From contig NZ_MPPL01000001.1 of NCBI RefSeq assembly GCF_001911425.1, forward strand, positions 1,545,091-1,588,875: a DNA stretch of 43,785 nt, read 5' to 3'. Shown here piece by piece: positions 1-9,555 of the stretch (the first letter of the stretch is position 1; every line of letters starts with the position of its first letter). Below the pieces are notes generated by a model. It had not been told where the DNA came from. It worked only from the letters and a program-made list of their open reading frames with translations, and did no database searches. Both the position numbers and the translations under genes were made by a program. Origin of the DNA: Mucilaginibacter polytrichastri. Lineage in GTDB: Bacteria; Bacteroidota; Bacteroidia; Sphingobacteriales; Sphingobacteriaceae.

Positions 1-5
1 GATAT

Positions 6-110
6 CGTACACATGCTGTAACAGAAGCGTACGCTTAATTGTGATAAAATCATAATATAATACTGATAATCAGTTATTTATATTGTGGCATGCGTTTTTG
101 ATAGTATTTG
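6..110 (+). promoter_or_regulatory. Conserved upstream block A, before the MacA-like gene
   Basis: A 29-base box starts at 6 with CGTACACA, has TGTAACA at its centre and ends in GCGTACGC. An AT-rich stretch follows, then TGATAATCA at 64-72 and TGGCATG at 86-92. The same parts in the same order occur before the genes at 16167 and 27933. The distance from the first box to TGATwATCA is 58 here, 58 in block B and 59 in block C. I infer an operator or activator site plus a promoter for unit 1. The sigma factor is not clear: the TGG and TTTG elements recall a -24/-12 promoter, but the spacing is wrong. Confidence 0.6.
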
Positions 111-128
111 GAAATTATATTTATAACT

Positions 129-1382
129 GTGGACAGAAAAATTGAAAAAAAGAAATGGAATACTAAACGTATTATGACCATTGCCGGTATAGCAGCTGTT
201 GTAATACTTGTTGGAGGCAGTATTTTGTTTACATCCGGAAAAAGTAAATTAAATGTTGATACAGAACGTATTACAATAAGTGATATTAAAAAAGGCCCTT
301 TCCAGGAGTTTATACCGGTTAATGGTATTGTAATGCCAATAACAACAATATACCTGGATGCGGTTGAAGGCGGCCGTGTTGAAGAGAAATATGTAGAAGA
401 CGGCGCCAATCTTAAAAAAGGCGACCCGATCATCAAACTGTCAAATACCGATTTAGAGTTAAGCCTTGCCAACCAGGAAACCAACGTGTACGCTGCGCAA
501 ACGCAAATGCAGATCTCACATAATAATGCACAGCAAAATACCATCAGTAAGTTAAATCAAACTGCCGATGTTGATAATGCCTACCGCGAAGCCGAAAGAT
601 TGTACAAACTTGATAAGCATTTATTTGAGCAGAAGGCTATCGGCTCGCAGGAGTTTCAAAAAGCGCAAAATGATTATGATTACCAGGTACGCCGTAAAAA
701 GCTGACTGCACAAATTATGAAACAGGATACCTTGCTAACCCGCCAGCAGGATGCGCAAACCAGCGAGCAATATGTGCAAATGAAAAAAACACTGGAGTTG
801 ATGCGCAAAAAAGTATCAGACCTAACTGTTAGAGCGCCTATAGATGGCCAGTTAACTTCTATGGATGCTGAAGTTGGCCAGAATAAGAACAAGGGCGAGC
901 ACCTGGGGCAAATAGATGTGCTTTCGGGTTATAAGGTACGGGTTGATATCGACGAGCATTACCTGTCGCGTATATACACCGGTTTAATGGGCGATTTTAG
1001 CTTTGCCGATAAAACCTATAAACTAAAAATAAGCAAGGTGTTTACCCAGGTAACCAATGGCCGTTTTCAGGTTGATATGATATTTGTAGGCGAAGTGCCA
1101 AAAGGTATCCGTAAAGGCCAAACTTTACAGATCAGGCTGGCATTGAGTGATGAGACACAGGCATTACTGGTACCTAAAGGTGGTTTCTATCAGCAAACCG
1201 GTGGTAACTGGATTTTTAAGCTGAGCGAAGACGGTAAAACTGCCTATCGTGTAGATATCCAACTTGGCCGTCAAAACCCAGATTATTATGAAATATTGCA
1301 GGGATTAAAGCCGGGCGACAGAGTAGTAACATCAGGATATGATAATTATGGCGATATGCAGGAACTAGTGCTGAAGAAATAG
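129..1382 (+). CDS. MacA/HlyD-family periplasmic adaptor of an ABC exporter
   Basis: Membrane-fusion protein that should bridge an inner-membrane ABC exporter to a TolC-type outer-membrane channel. From the GTG start at 129 it has 417 residues: a short basic cytoplasmic tail, one membrane anchor (about 15-35), a lipoyl half-motif (about 76-106, GGRVEEKYVEDG), a long Gln-rich helical hairpin (about 107-225), the second lipoyl half (VRAPIDGQL) and beta-barrel/membrane-proximal domains. I chose GTG because the protein then begins MDRKIEKKKW followed by the anchor; a TTG at 108 would add seven hydrophobic residues before the basic tail. It is the only adaptor in the locus, although nine intact permeases follow. 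It heads unit 1, directly behind conserved block A. The substrate cannot be read from the sequence. Confidence 0.9.
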   Translation: MDRKIEKKKWNTKRIMTIAGIAAVVILVGGSILFTSGKSKLNVDTERITISDIKKGPFQEFIPVNGIVMPITTIYLDAVEGGRVEEKYVEDGANLKKGDPIIKLSNTDLELSLANQETNVYAAQTQMQISHNNAQQNTISKLNQTADVDNAYREAERLYKLDKHLFEQKAIGSQEFQKAQNDYDYQVRRKKLTAQIMKQDTLLTRQQDAQTSEQYVQMKKTLELMRKKVSDLTVRAPIDGQLTSMDAEVGQNKNKGEHLGQIDVLSGYKVRVDIDEHYLSRIYTGLMGDFSFADKTYKLKISKVFTQVTNGRFQVDMIFVGEVPKGIRKGQTLQIRLALSDETQALLVPKGGFYQQTGGNWIFKLSEDGKTAYRVDIQLGRQNPDYYEILQGLKPGDRVVTSGYDNYGDMQELVLKK

Positions 1383-1476
1383 CGTCTTATATATAAGGTG
1401 TAAAAACGAGATTAATAAATAAAGATATAATCACAAATAAAACAAAATAACCCTTATAGGGGGTTGAGGAGGCCAA

Positions 1477-2154
1477 ATGATAAAAATTACAGATCTGGAA
1501 AAATTTTACCGCACAGAAGAGGTAGAAACTATTGCACTTAACAAATTAACAATGGAAGTGCGTAAAGGCGAGTTTGTTGCCATAATGGGCCCTTCGGGCT
1601 GTGGTAAATCTACCTTGCTAAACATACTTGGTATGCTTGACGACCCGGATGCAGGCAGCTATGTATTTAATGACATAGAGGTAGCGCACTTTAATGAGCG
1701 TAAACGTGCCGATCTGCGTAAGCATAACATCGGGTTCGTTTTCCAGAGCTTTAACTTAATTGATGAGCTTACCGTATTTGAAAACGTAGAGCTGCCTTTA
1801 ATTTATACCGGCGTTGCCGCGGCAGATCGTGTAAAGCGGGTAGAGCCTGTATTGGATAAAATGCAGATCATGCACCGCCGTAATCACTATCCGCAACAAT
1901 TGTCGGGTGGCCAGCAACAGCGTGTGGCAATTGCCCGTGCCGTGGTTAACAACCCTAAATTAATACTGGCCGATGAGCCTACCGGTAACCTGGATAGCAG
2001 CAACGGTAATGATGTAATGGAACTATTAACAGATTTGAACGAGCAAGGCACTACCATTATTATGGTAACGCACTCGGAGCATGATGCCCGCTACAGCCAC
2101 CGTATTATCCGCCTGTTGGATGGCCATACGGTGATGGAGAATATCATGATCTAA
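1477..2154 (+). CDS. ABC transporter ATP-binding protein, MacB/LolD type
   Basis: Cytoplasmic ATPase that powers FtsX-type permeases. In its 225 residues it shows Walker A GPSGCGKST (about 38-46), Q-loop VFQSF, signature LSGGQQQ, Walker B LILADEP, D-loop GNLD and the switch His in VTHSE, so every catalytic motif is intact. The start at 1477 is supported by a good Shine-Dalgarno, GAGGAGG at 1466-1472, which is rare in this phylum and suggests strong translation. It lies 94 bases after the adaptor and 51 before permease 1, giving the usual adaptor-ATPase-permease order. It is a stand-alone ATPase, unlike E. coli MacB, where ATPase and permease are fused. It probably serves several of the permeases downstream. 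Confidence 0.95.
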   Translation: MIKITDLEKFYRTEEVETIALNKLTMEVRKGEFVAIMGPSGCGKSTLLNILGMLDDPDAGSYVFNDIEVAHFNERKRADLRKHNIGFVFQSFNLIDELTVFENVELPLIYTGVAAADRVKRVEPVLDKMQIMHRRNHYPQQLSGGQQQRVAIARAVVNNPKLILADEPTGNLDSSNGNDVMELLTDLNEQGTTIIMVTHSEHDARYSHRIIRLLDGHTVMENIMI

Positions 2155-2205
2155 TACCTGCTGTTTTTAAAAAAACAATAACTCTTAATCACATCTGAAC
2201 CCGTT

Positions 2206-4572
2206 ATGATCCTTAACCATATAAAAATTATTTGGCGTAATTTATGGAAGAATAAATTATACAGCTTTATAAACATAGGCGGCCTCGCTATTGGTATGGC
2301 TGTAAGCTTTATACTTTTATTATATGTTTATAACGAGTTTAGTTTTGATAAATACCATGTTAATGATGCCAGGTTATTTAAGGTTTTAATAAACCAACCC
2401 GCAGCAGGCGAAGTATATACAGGCGACGCAACCCCGTTACAATTGGCCGGTGTTTTACAAAAAGAATACCCTGGTATTGAAAAAGCAGCCCGTGTAAGTG
2501 AGAGGACTAAAACACTGTTGGTTTATAACCACAATACCTTAAAGTTTCCGTTATCGGTAGTTGATGCTTCTTTCCTGGATATGTTTAGTATCGATTTTGT
2601 GAAGGGAAATAAGCACCACGCTTTTGACCAACCGGCATCTATTATTATTTCAGAATCTACTGCCAAGGCGCTTTTTGGCGCCAAAGACCCTATGGGCCAG
2701 ATTATCAAATATGATAATAGTGTGCCGGTAAAAGTAACAGGCGTAATGAAAGAGCTACCCGCAAATTCTTCGTTTAAATTTAAGGCGATTGTATCGTGGG
2801 CATTTTTGGAGTCAATTCAGCCGGGGATAAAAAGCTATAGCTGGGGTAATTATACATTTAATACCTATGTGCTTACAAAGCCGGGGATAAATTTATATGC
2901 TCTTAATGCAGCAATAAAAGGAGTTATAGCCCGTAACGATCCTGGCAACAAAGAAAACCAAATGCTGCTTTACCCATACTCAGATTGGCATTTACACAGC
3001 CAGTTTAAAAACGGCGTAAGTGTTGGGGGTAGTATTGAATATGTAAGGCTGTTTTTGTTTCTGGCACTTGGGATATTGGCTATCGCCTGTATTAACTTCA
3101 TGAATTTATCTACCGCCAGGTCAGAGAAAAGAGCACGTGAGGTAGGTGTACGTAAGGTTGTAGGAGCAAGCAGGCTGGTTATTATTCAACAGTTTTTGGG
3201 CGAATCCGTAATAATGGCTTTATTCTCGTTGGTGATTGCGTTAATATTAGTTACCGTGGCACTGCCTTATTTTAATATACTGGCTCATCAAAATTTAGAG
3301 CTGCCATATCGTGAACCAATTATGTGGGCAGCGGTATTATTATTGACCGTTGGCACAGGTATAGTAGCTGGCAGCTATCCAGCTTTGTTTTTGTCATCCT
3401 TTAAGCCGGTTAGGGTTTTAAAGGGCTTAACAAATGCGGGTAAAAGCACATTGCGCCCCAGGCAAATATTGGTAATTATACAATTTACTTTTGCCAGCTG
3501 CCTTATCCTTTGCAGTATATTAATTTATAAGCAGATAAGCTTTATTAGAGACAAGCCCGTTGGATACAACCAAACAGGCTTAATTGAAATGGAGGAAGAA
3601 GGCGCGCTCGAAAAAAGTTTTGAAAATTTCAGACAAGACGCGATCAATGCCGGTGCTATAATCGAGGGAGCCCAAACCTCAGGAAGTCTTGTTAATAATG
3701 GAGGCAATACCTGGGGAGTAGAATGGCGGGGACAAATTGCCGGCGAAGAAAAATTACCATTCGACCAAATTGTAGGTACCTATCATCTAAGTGGTACTTA
3801 TGGATTTAAAGTATTGGAGGGCCGTGATTTTTCGGCGGCTAGGCCTGCCGATTCGGCTGCTATTATGTTGAATGAGGCTGCTGTAAAAATAATGAGGTTT
3901 AAAGAACCAATAGGGCAGATAGTTAAATGGCAGGGTACCAACAGAACTGTAGTAGGGGTGGTTAATGATTTTGTGTGGGGTAGCCCTTATGATCCCGTTA
4001 AACCAGCCATCATTGGTTTCATGAAAGGGTGGACAGGCGGCATTGGGCTAAGATTAAATCCTGACAAATCTATCTCTTCAGACCTGGCCATTTTGCAAAA
4101 AGTATATAAAAAATATAATCCAGACTATCCGTTCGAGTACAAATTTGCTGATGAGGCTTTTGCAAGTAAGTTTCAGACAGAAAGGTTATTAGGTACGCTA
4201 TCAGCTTGGTTTACTAGTTTAGCCATCTTTATATCATGCCTTGGTTTGTTTGGCCTGGCCTCCTTCTCGGCCGAACAACGTAGAAAAGAAATTGGTGTAC
4301 GTAAGGTATTGGGTGCCAGTATCAGTCACTTATGGTTTAACTTATCCAAAGAGTTTATTGTACTTGTTATTATCTCGTTTTTAATTGGTGCCAGTATCAG
4401 CTTTTATTATATGAGCCAATGGCTTGCCAAATACACTTATCATACCGCTATAAGCTTATGGGTGTTTGTGTTAACCATTGCCATTAGCATGGTAATGTGC
4501 CTTGTTACAGTGAGTTTTCAGGCTATTAAGGCGGCCATATCAAACCCGGTTAGCAGCCTGCGAAGCGAGTAA
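2206..4572 (+). CDS. ABC transporter permease 1, MacB/FtsX type
   Basis: Inner-membrane permease of 788 residues with duplicated architecture: TM1 (about 21-43), a first extracytoplasmic MacB_PCD-like domain (about 44-278), TM2-TM4, then TM5, a second extracytoplasmic domain and TM6-TM8. Cytoplasmic coupling motifs EVGVRKVVGAS (about 312) and EIGVRKVLGAS (about 694) follow TM2 and TM6. It ends NPVSSLRSE. With permease 2 it forms a subgroup marked by WHL(H/Y)S, a GG-x-IEYVRLF stretch before TM2, and a C-terminal W-L-x-KYTYH. The family (MacB, LolC/E, BceB-like) moves peptides, lipoproteins or lipophilic compounds by mechanotransmission rather than by a classical channel. The substrate is unknown. 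Confidence 0.92.
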   Translation: MILNHIKIIWRNLWKNKLYSFINIGGLAIGMAVSFILLLYVYNEFSFDKYHVNDARLFKVLINQPAAGEVYTGDATPLQLAGVLQKEYPGIEKAARVSERTKTLLVYNHNTLKFPLSVVDASFLDMFSIDFVKGNKHHAFDQPASIIISESTAKALFGAKDPMGQIIKYDNSVPVKVTGVMKELPANSSFKFKAIVSWAFLESIQPGIKSYSWGNYTFNTYVLTKPGINLYALNAAIKGVIARNDPGNKENQMLLYPYSDWHLHSQFKNGVSVGGSIEYVRLFLFLALGILAIACINFMNLSTARSEKRAREVGVRKVVGASRLVIIQQFLGESVIMALFSLVIALILVTVALPYFNILAHQNLELPYREPIMWAAVLLLTVGTGIVAGSYPALFLSSFKPVRVLKGLTNAGKSTLRPRQILVIIQFTFASCLILCSILIYKQISFIRDKPVGYNQTGLIEMEEEGALEKSFENFRQDAINAGAIIEGAQTSGSLVNNGGNTWGVEWRGQIAGEEKLPFDQIVGTYHLSGTYGFKVLEGRDFSAARPADSAAIMLNEAAVKIMRFKEPIGQIVKWQGTNRTVVGVVNDFVWGSPYDPVKPAIIGFMKGWTGGIGLRLNPDKSISSDLAILQKVYKKYNPDYPFEYKFADEAFASKFQTERLLGTLSAWFTSLAIFISCLGLFGLASFSAEQRRKEIGVRKVLGASISHLWFNLSKEFIVLVIISFLIGASISFYYMSQWLAKYTYHTAISLWVFVLTIAISMVMCLVTVSFQAIKAAISNPVSSLRSE

Positions 4573-4642
4573 ACTTAGTTTTTAATAAAAAAACATTGCA
4601 CTGGCTATGAACCATTAACTATAAACTATTAACTCGAAAAAC

Positions 4643-6994
4643 ATGTTTAGCAATTATTTGAAAATAGCCTGGAGAAATCTTAAACGGAACAAGGGCTTTA
4701 CCATCACCAACCTGCTTGGTTTAACCATTGGTATTAGCTGTACCATATTTATTTTTTTATGGGTTAATGACGAGTTAACGTATGATAAATTTAATACCAA
4801 ATACCCTGACATTTACCAGGTTGTAGCCAACCGCGATTTTAAGAATACCATATTTACAGATAAAAATATGGTTTTTCCGCTGGCTAAATCGCTGGAGAGC
4901 GGTTACCCACAAATTAAAAATGCGGTAATGACATCGCACCCGGGCACACAGCTTTTGGTGCATGGCGATACTAAGCTCAAAAAGCAGCTTGCAAGCATAT
5001 CGGGGCGTTATTTTGATATGTTTACTTGTAAATTTATTAAAGGTAATGCTGCCACTGCTTTAACCGAACCCAATAGCCTTGTTTTAACCCAATCAACCGC
5101 TAAGGCATTTTTTGGCAATACAGACGCTGTTAACAAAACAATAAAAATCAGCAATCAGTTGCTGAAAGTTACCGCGGTTATAGCCGATATGCCCGGTAAC
5201 TCAAGTATGCAGTTTGATTGTTTAACGGCATTTAACCCAACCGACCCGCAAGTGGTGAGCGCTATGAAAGAATGGGGCAACTCATCATATGCTGTTTACC
5301 TGGAAACTGTACCCAATCCTAACATAGCACAGCTGGAAAAAGATGTGAACAAGGTGATGCTTGATCATAACCACGACAAGATCAGCACTTATTTTATGGT
5401 ACCAATGAGTAAATGGCACCTGTACAGTGATTATAAAGATGGCAAAAACATTGGCGGCCCTATCGAATATGTGAGGCTGTTCACCATTATTGCCATTATT
5501 ATATTACTGATAGCCTGTGTTAATTTTATGAACCTCTCTACCGCACGGTCCGAAAAAAGGGCTAAGGAGGTAGGCATCAGAAAAACTTTAGGGTCAGACA
5601 AAAGGCAACTGGTTATCCAGTTCTTCTTCGAATCTATGCTGCTGGCATTGGCAGCTTTTGTATTGGCTATGATAACGGTTTATGCATTGCTACCCTTATT
5701 TAATAACCTGGTGAGCAAAAAATTGTACTTAAACCTGGCCGATCCTTTATTCTGGATTGGTTCTGTACTGGTTATTTTATTTACAGGTATTATGGCAGGC
5801 AGCTATCCGGCATTATATCTGTCGTCTTTTAACCCGGTTAAGGTGCTGAAGGGCACATTTGCTGCCGGTAAAAGTGCCGTATTGCCAAGGCGTATCCTGG
5901 TAGTAGGCCAGTTTGTAATCTCTATATTCCTTATTGCTTCTACCATTATTATTTACCAGCAAATTCAGCACGTTAAAAACAGGGATATCGGTTATAATAT
6001 CAATAACCTTATTATGATACCCTCAACGGCATCAACAGATAAAAGTTATGCGTCTATTAAAAATGATATGCTTAAATCTGGCTTGGTAAGCGAGGTTACC
6101 CGTACGTCATCACCCATTACCGATATCTGGTGGAAATCACCTTCGCCACAGTATGCAGGGATGCCTGCGGATGCCAATATTATTTTCTCGGGCATTGAAA
6201 CCGATCTTGATTTTACCAAAACAATAGGCATTAAACTGAAACAAGGGCACGATTTTGCAGGCACACCGTCTGATACCAGCGCTATGATGTTGAACCAGGC
6301 AGCGGTAGATGCCATGCATATTAAACACCCGGTTGGCATGCTGATGCGTTACGGGCCTAAAAATTACACAGTGATTGGGGTTATTGATAATGTGATAATC
6401 ACTTCGCCGTATGAACCTGTGGACCCATTGATGATATACTTCGGTAAAAATGGGTCTTCATATATCGATGTACGTTTAAAACAAGGCGTATCGCCAGCAA
6501 AGGCTATTGCTTTTTTCAAGGGTTTATACGCCACTTATAGCCCTGCAGATATTTTTGATTACCAGTTTGTTGATCAGGAGTTTGGTAAAAAATTCGTGGC
6601 CGAAGAACTCATCAGCCATCTCACCAATATTTTTGCCGGTTTGGCCATTTTTATCTGCTGTATCGGCCTGGCTGGTTTAGCCTCTTTCACCATCGAAAAA
6701 CGTTTCCGCGAAATTGGGATCCGCAAGGTTTTGGGTGCTACCGTACAGCAATTATTGCTAATGATAGCCCAGGAGTTTTTACGGTTGGTTTTAATTGCAT
6801 TTGTTATAGCCGTGCCTGTTACCTGGTGGCTTATGTATAACTGGTTGCAAAAATACACCTACCATGTTAATATCAGCGTTTGGATGTTTGGTTCGGTAGG
6901 GGTAGTTATATTACTGCTTACCATGGTGGTTGTAAGCTTAAATACACTAAGTGCTGCGTTGGCAAACCCCGTGAAGAGCTTGCGAAGCGAGTGA
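4643..6994 (+). CDS. ABC transporter permease 2, MacB/FtsX type
   Basis: Inner-membrane permease of 783 residues, the shortest intact copy. TM1 is at about 21-42, the first extracytoplasmic domain runs to about 272, TM2 is at about 273-297, and the coupling motifs are EVGIRKTLGS (about 309) and EIGIRKVLGAT (about 689). It ends NPVKSLRSE. It lies 70 bases after permease 1 and shares its WHLYS, IEYVRLF and WLQKYTYH marks, so the two are sister genes and could form a heterodimer with the ATPase at 1477. That pairing is inference. The intergenic stretch has no terminator, which fits co-transcription. Confidence 0.92.
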   Translation: MFSNYLKIAWRNLKRNKGFTITNLLGLTIGISCTIFIFLWVNDELTYDKFNTKYPDIYQVVANRDFKNTIFTDKNMVFPLAKSLESGYPQIKNAVMTSHPGTQLLVHGDTKLKKQLASISGRYFDMFTCKFIKGNAATALTEPNSLVLTQSTAKAFFGNTDAVNKTIKISNQLLKVTAVIADMPGNSSMQFDCLTAFNPTDPQVVSAMKEWGNSSYAVYLETVPNPNIAQLEKDVNKVMLDHNHDKISTYFMVPMSKWHLYSDYKDGKNIGGPIEYVRLFTIIAIIILLIACVNFMNLSTARSEKRAKEVGIRKTLGSDKRQLVIQFFFESMLLALAAFVLAMITVYALLPLFNNLVSKKLYLNLADPLFWIGSVLVILFTGIMAGSYPALYLSSFNPVKVLKGTFAAGKSAVLPRRILVVGQFVISIFLIASTIIIYQQIQHVKNRDIGYNINNLIMIPSTASTDKSYASIKNDMLKSGLVSEVTRTSSPITDIWWKSPSPQYAGMPADANIIFSGIETDLDFTKTIGIKLKQGHDFAGTPSDTSAMMLNQAAVDAMHIKHPVGMLMRYGPKNYTVIGVIDNVIITSPYEPVDPLMIYFGKNGSSYIDVRLKQGVSPAKAIAFFKGLYATYSPADIFDYQFVDQEFGKKFVAEELISHLTNIFAGLAIFICCIGLAGLASFTIEKRFREIGIRKVLGATVQQLLLMIAQEFLRLVLIAFVIAVPVTWWLMYNWLQKYTYHVNISVWMFGSVGVVILLLTMVVVSLNTLSAALANPVKSLRSE

Positions 6995-7064
6995 GTTTAA
7001 TTTTGAATTAGAGCATGGTAGATATGTAAACGGTTATCAACTAAGCTCTATTAAATAAGCAATG

Positions 7065-9482
7065 ATGTTTAAAAATTATATTAAAACGGCATGGCGAAGC
7101 CTCAAAAAAAACAAAGCTTTTACAGCTATTAACGTTTTAGGATTAGCGTTAGGCTTAACAGCGTGTTTGCTAATTGTTTTATACGTGGTTGATGAGTTAA
7201 GTTTTGACCGTTATAATACAAAAGCCGACCGTATTTACCGGGTAAATGAAGACTTGAAGCTGGGCAACAACACCGTAAATTATGCAGTTGCCATGCCGCC
7301 GCTGGCTCAAACCCTTAAAACAGATTTCCCGGATGTGGAGGATGCTGTAAGGCTTAAACGCACAGCATCGCATGTAAAAAAAGGGACCGAAAATATTCTG
7401 GAATATAACATTGCCTTTGCAGATCCTTCTGTATTTAATGTGTTTACCCTGCCCATGATTAATGGTAACCCTGCTACCGCATTGGCAGAACCTAACAGCG
7501 TGGTTATTACCGAAACTACAGCCAAAAAGTATTTTAACAGTATCAATGTAGTAGGCAAAACGCTGCTGATGGATCAGGCTAATTGCAAAGTTACCGGGGT
7601 TATAAGGGATATGCCCAAAACCTCGCATTTTAACTTCGATTTTTTAATATCGATGTCGTCATGGCCGGATAGCAAGTCGGATAAGTGGCTGCGAAGTGAT
7701 TACAATACCTACATCCTGTTTCGTAAAGGGGCCGACCCTAAAAAGCTGGAGGCCCGGTTCCCGCAGTTTTTAAGAAAATACTCGGGCAGTGAAATGCAGA
7801 CAGATTTAAACTTAAGTGTAGACGAGTTTGAGAAGGGGGGCAGCTATTTCCGCATGAATTTAACTCCGCTTACCGATATTCACCTGCACGCTAACAGAAC
7901 GGGCGAACTGGGTAGTAACTCTACCATGGAGTACATTTACATCTTCTCGGCTATAGCCCTGTTTATTCTCTTTATTGCCTGTGTAAACTTTATGAACTTA
8001 AGTACCGCCCGCTCTTCAAACCGGGCGCGCGAGGTTGGGGTGCGTAAAGTGCTGGGGTCATCAAGGGGAAGTTTGATTGTTCAATTTTTAACAGAATCTA
8101 TGCTGGTTACGCTGGGTGCTACGCTTATTGCCCTGGCTGCTGCTACGTTATTATTGCCAGCCTTTAATCAACTGGCGGGTAAAGAGATTTTAATCAACTC
8201 GCATACCTACGTATGGCTGTTGCCGGTTTCGTTAATTATAGTGCTGGTTATCGGCTTTTTGGCTGGTTCGTATCCCGCATTTTTTCTGTCGGCATTCCAA
8301 CCTGTTGATGTATTAAAGGGCAAGCTGGCCGGCGGATTTAAAGGCGGCTGGCTGCGCAGCTTTTTAGTGGTATTTCAGTTTGCCATCTCTATCTTTTTAA
8401 TTATTGGTACGCTGGTTATTTACAACCAGCTCAACTACATTCAAAATAAAAATCTGGGCTATGACCGTAAGCAGGTGCTGATTGTAAAAAAGGCTTTTGA
8501 ACTGGGCAAAAGCGCAGCAGCCTTTAAACAGCAAGTAAAACAATTGCCCGGTGTTGCTGATGCAACCCTATCCGGGTTTCTGCCTACCGAGCAGGCGCGC
8601 AGTACCTCTATTTTTAATAAGGATGCCGGTATGCTCGATCAAAAGAACGCTATTTTCCCCCAAACCTGGGCGGTTGATCCGGATTACATTAAAACACTGG
8701 GTATGAAAATGACTGCGGGCCGTAATTTTTCTGCGCAAATGTCAACCGATTCTTCTGCTGTGGTCATCAATGAAACTGCAGCTAAGTTTTTAGGCTTTGA
8801 TAACCCGGTTGATAAACTGCTTTATCAAGCTTTGGATGGTAAACATACCAAGGTTAAGGTATATCACATTATAGGCGTGGTTAAAGATTTTCACTTTAAC
8901 TCGCTGCGCGAAAACATTAGCCCGGTTATTTTACGCCTGGGCGAAGATACCGGAGATCTAAGCATCCGGGTAAGTACTTCAAATCTGCCGGCGTTAATTG
9001 CACAGATCAAACAAAAATGGAGCGGACTATCTACCAGCCACTTCGAATACTCCTTTATGGACCAGGATTTTGATGCCACTTACCGATCGGAGCAACGGAT
9101 CGGGAAGATCTTCATTGTATTTACCACATTGGCTATTCTGATTGCCTGCTTAGGGTTATTCGGGCTGGCTGCCTATGCTGCAGAGCAACGTACCAAAGAG
9201 ATTGGTATTAGAAAAGTGTTGGGCGCCAATGTAACCGTAATCGTTAGCTTGTTGTCTAAAGATTTTATAAAGCTGATTCTGATCGCTATTGCGATCTCAT
9301 CGCCGCTGGCCTGGTACCTGATGCATAAATGGCTGCAAGATTTTGCTTACCGGGTAAATATTCATTGGTATACCGTGGCTGTGGCGGGTATGGCTGCGAT
9401 GCTTATTGCTTTTATAACCATCAGTTTTCAATCTATAAAAGCCGCGTTGGCAAACCCGGTGAAGAGTTTGAAAAGCGAATAG
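7065..9482 (+). CDS. ABC transporter permease 3, MacB/FtsX type
   Basis: Inner-membrane permease of 805 residues in the MacB_PCD-FtsX duplicated layout. Coupling motifs are EVGVRKVLGSS (about 322) and EIGIRKVLGAN (about 711). The ATG at 7065 is preferred because paralogues begin MFKNY; an in-frame ATG at 7062 would add one Met. It belongs to the larger subgroup whose last TM pair carries WLQDFAYR, unlike permeases 1 and 2. The first extracytoplasmic domain has the family pattern A-D-P-S-V-F-x-V-F-x-x-P near residue 120. It ends NPVKSLKSE. It sits 70 bases after permease 2 and 73 before permease 4. Confidence 0.92.
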   Translation: MFKNYIKTAWRSLKKNKAFTAINVLGLALGLTACLLIVLYVVDELSFDRYNTKADRIYRVNEDLKLGNNTVNYAVAMPPLAQTLKTDFPDVEDAVRLKRTASHVKKGTENILEYNIAFADPSVFNVFTLPMINGNPATALAEPNSVVITETTAKKYFNSINVVGKTLLMDQANCKVTGVIRDMPKTSHFNFDFLISMSSWPDSKSDKWLRSDYNTYILFRKGADPKKLEARFPQFLRKYSGSEMQTDLNLSVDEFEKGGSYFRMNLTPLTDIHLHANRTGELGSNSTMEYIYIFSAIALFILFIACVNFMNLSTARSSNRAREVGVRKVLGSSRGSLIVQFLTESMLVTLGATLIALAAATLLLPAFNQLAGKEILINSHTYVWLLPVSLIIVLVIGFLAGSYPAFFLSAFQPVDVLKGKLAGGFKGGWLRSFLVVFQFAISIFLIIGTLVIYNQLNYIQNKNLGYDRKQVLIVKKAFELGKSAAAFKQQVKQLPGVADATLSGFLPTEQARSTSIFNKDAGMLDQKNAIFPQTWAVDPDYIKTLGMKMTAGRNFSAQMSTDSSAVVINETAAKFLGFDNPVDKLLYQALDGKHTKVKVYHIIGVVKDFHFNSLRENISPVILRLGEDTGDLSIRVSTSNLPALIAQIKQKWSGLSTSHFEYSFMDQDFDATYRSEQRIGKIFIVFTTLAILIACLGLFGLAAYAAEQRTKEIGIRKVLGANVTVIVSLLSKDFIKLILIAIAISSPLAWYLMHKWLQDFAYRVNIHWYTVAVAGMAAMLIAFITISFQSIKAALANPVKSLKSE

Positions 9483-9555
9483 GTTTTTTGGGTAAGAAAG
9501 TTAATGGACAATATACAAACGACGAAGACGAGAATAACTGATAACCGAAATTAAA

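Noticed and set aside
108..128. TTG start at 108 for the MacA-like gene
   Set aside because: It adds seven hydrophobic residues before a basic tail; the GTG at 129 gives MDRKIEKKKW followed by the membrane anchor, the normal pattern.
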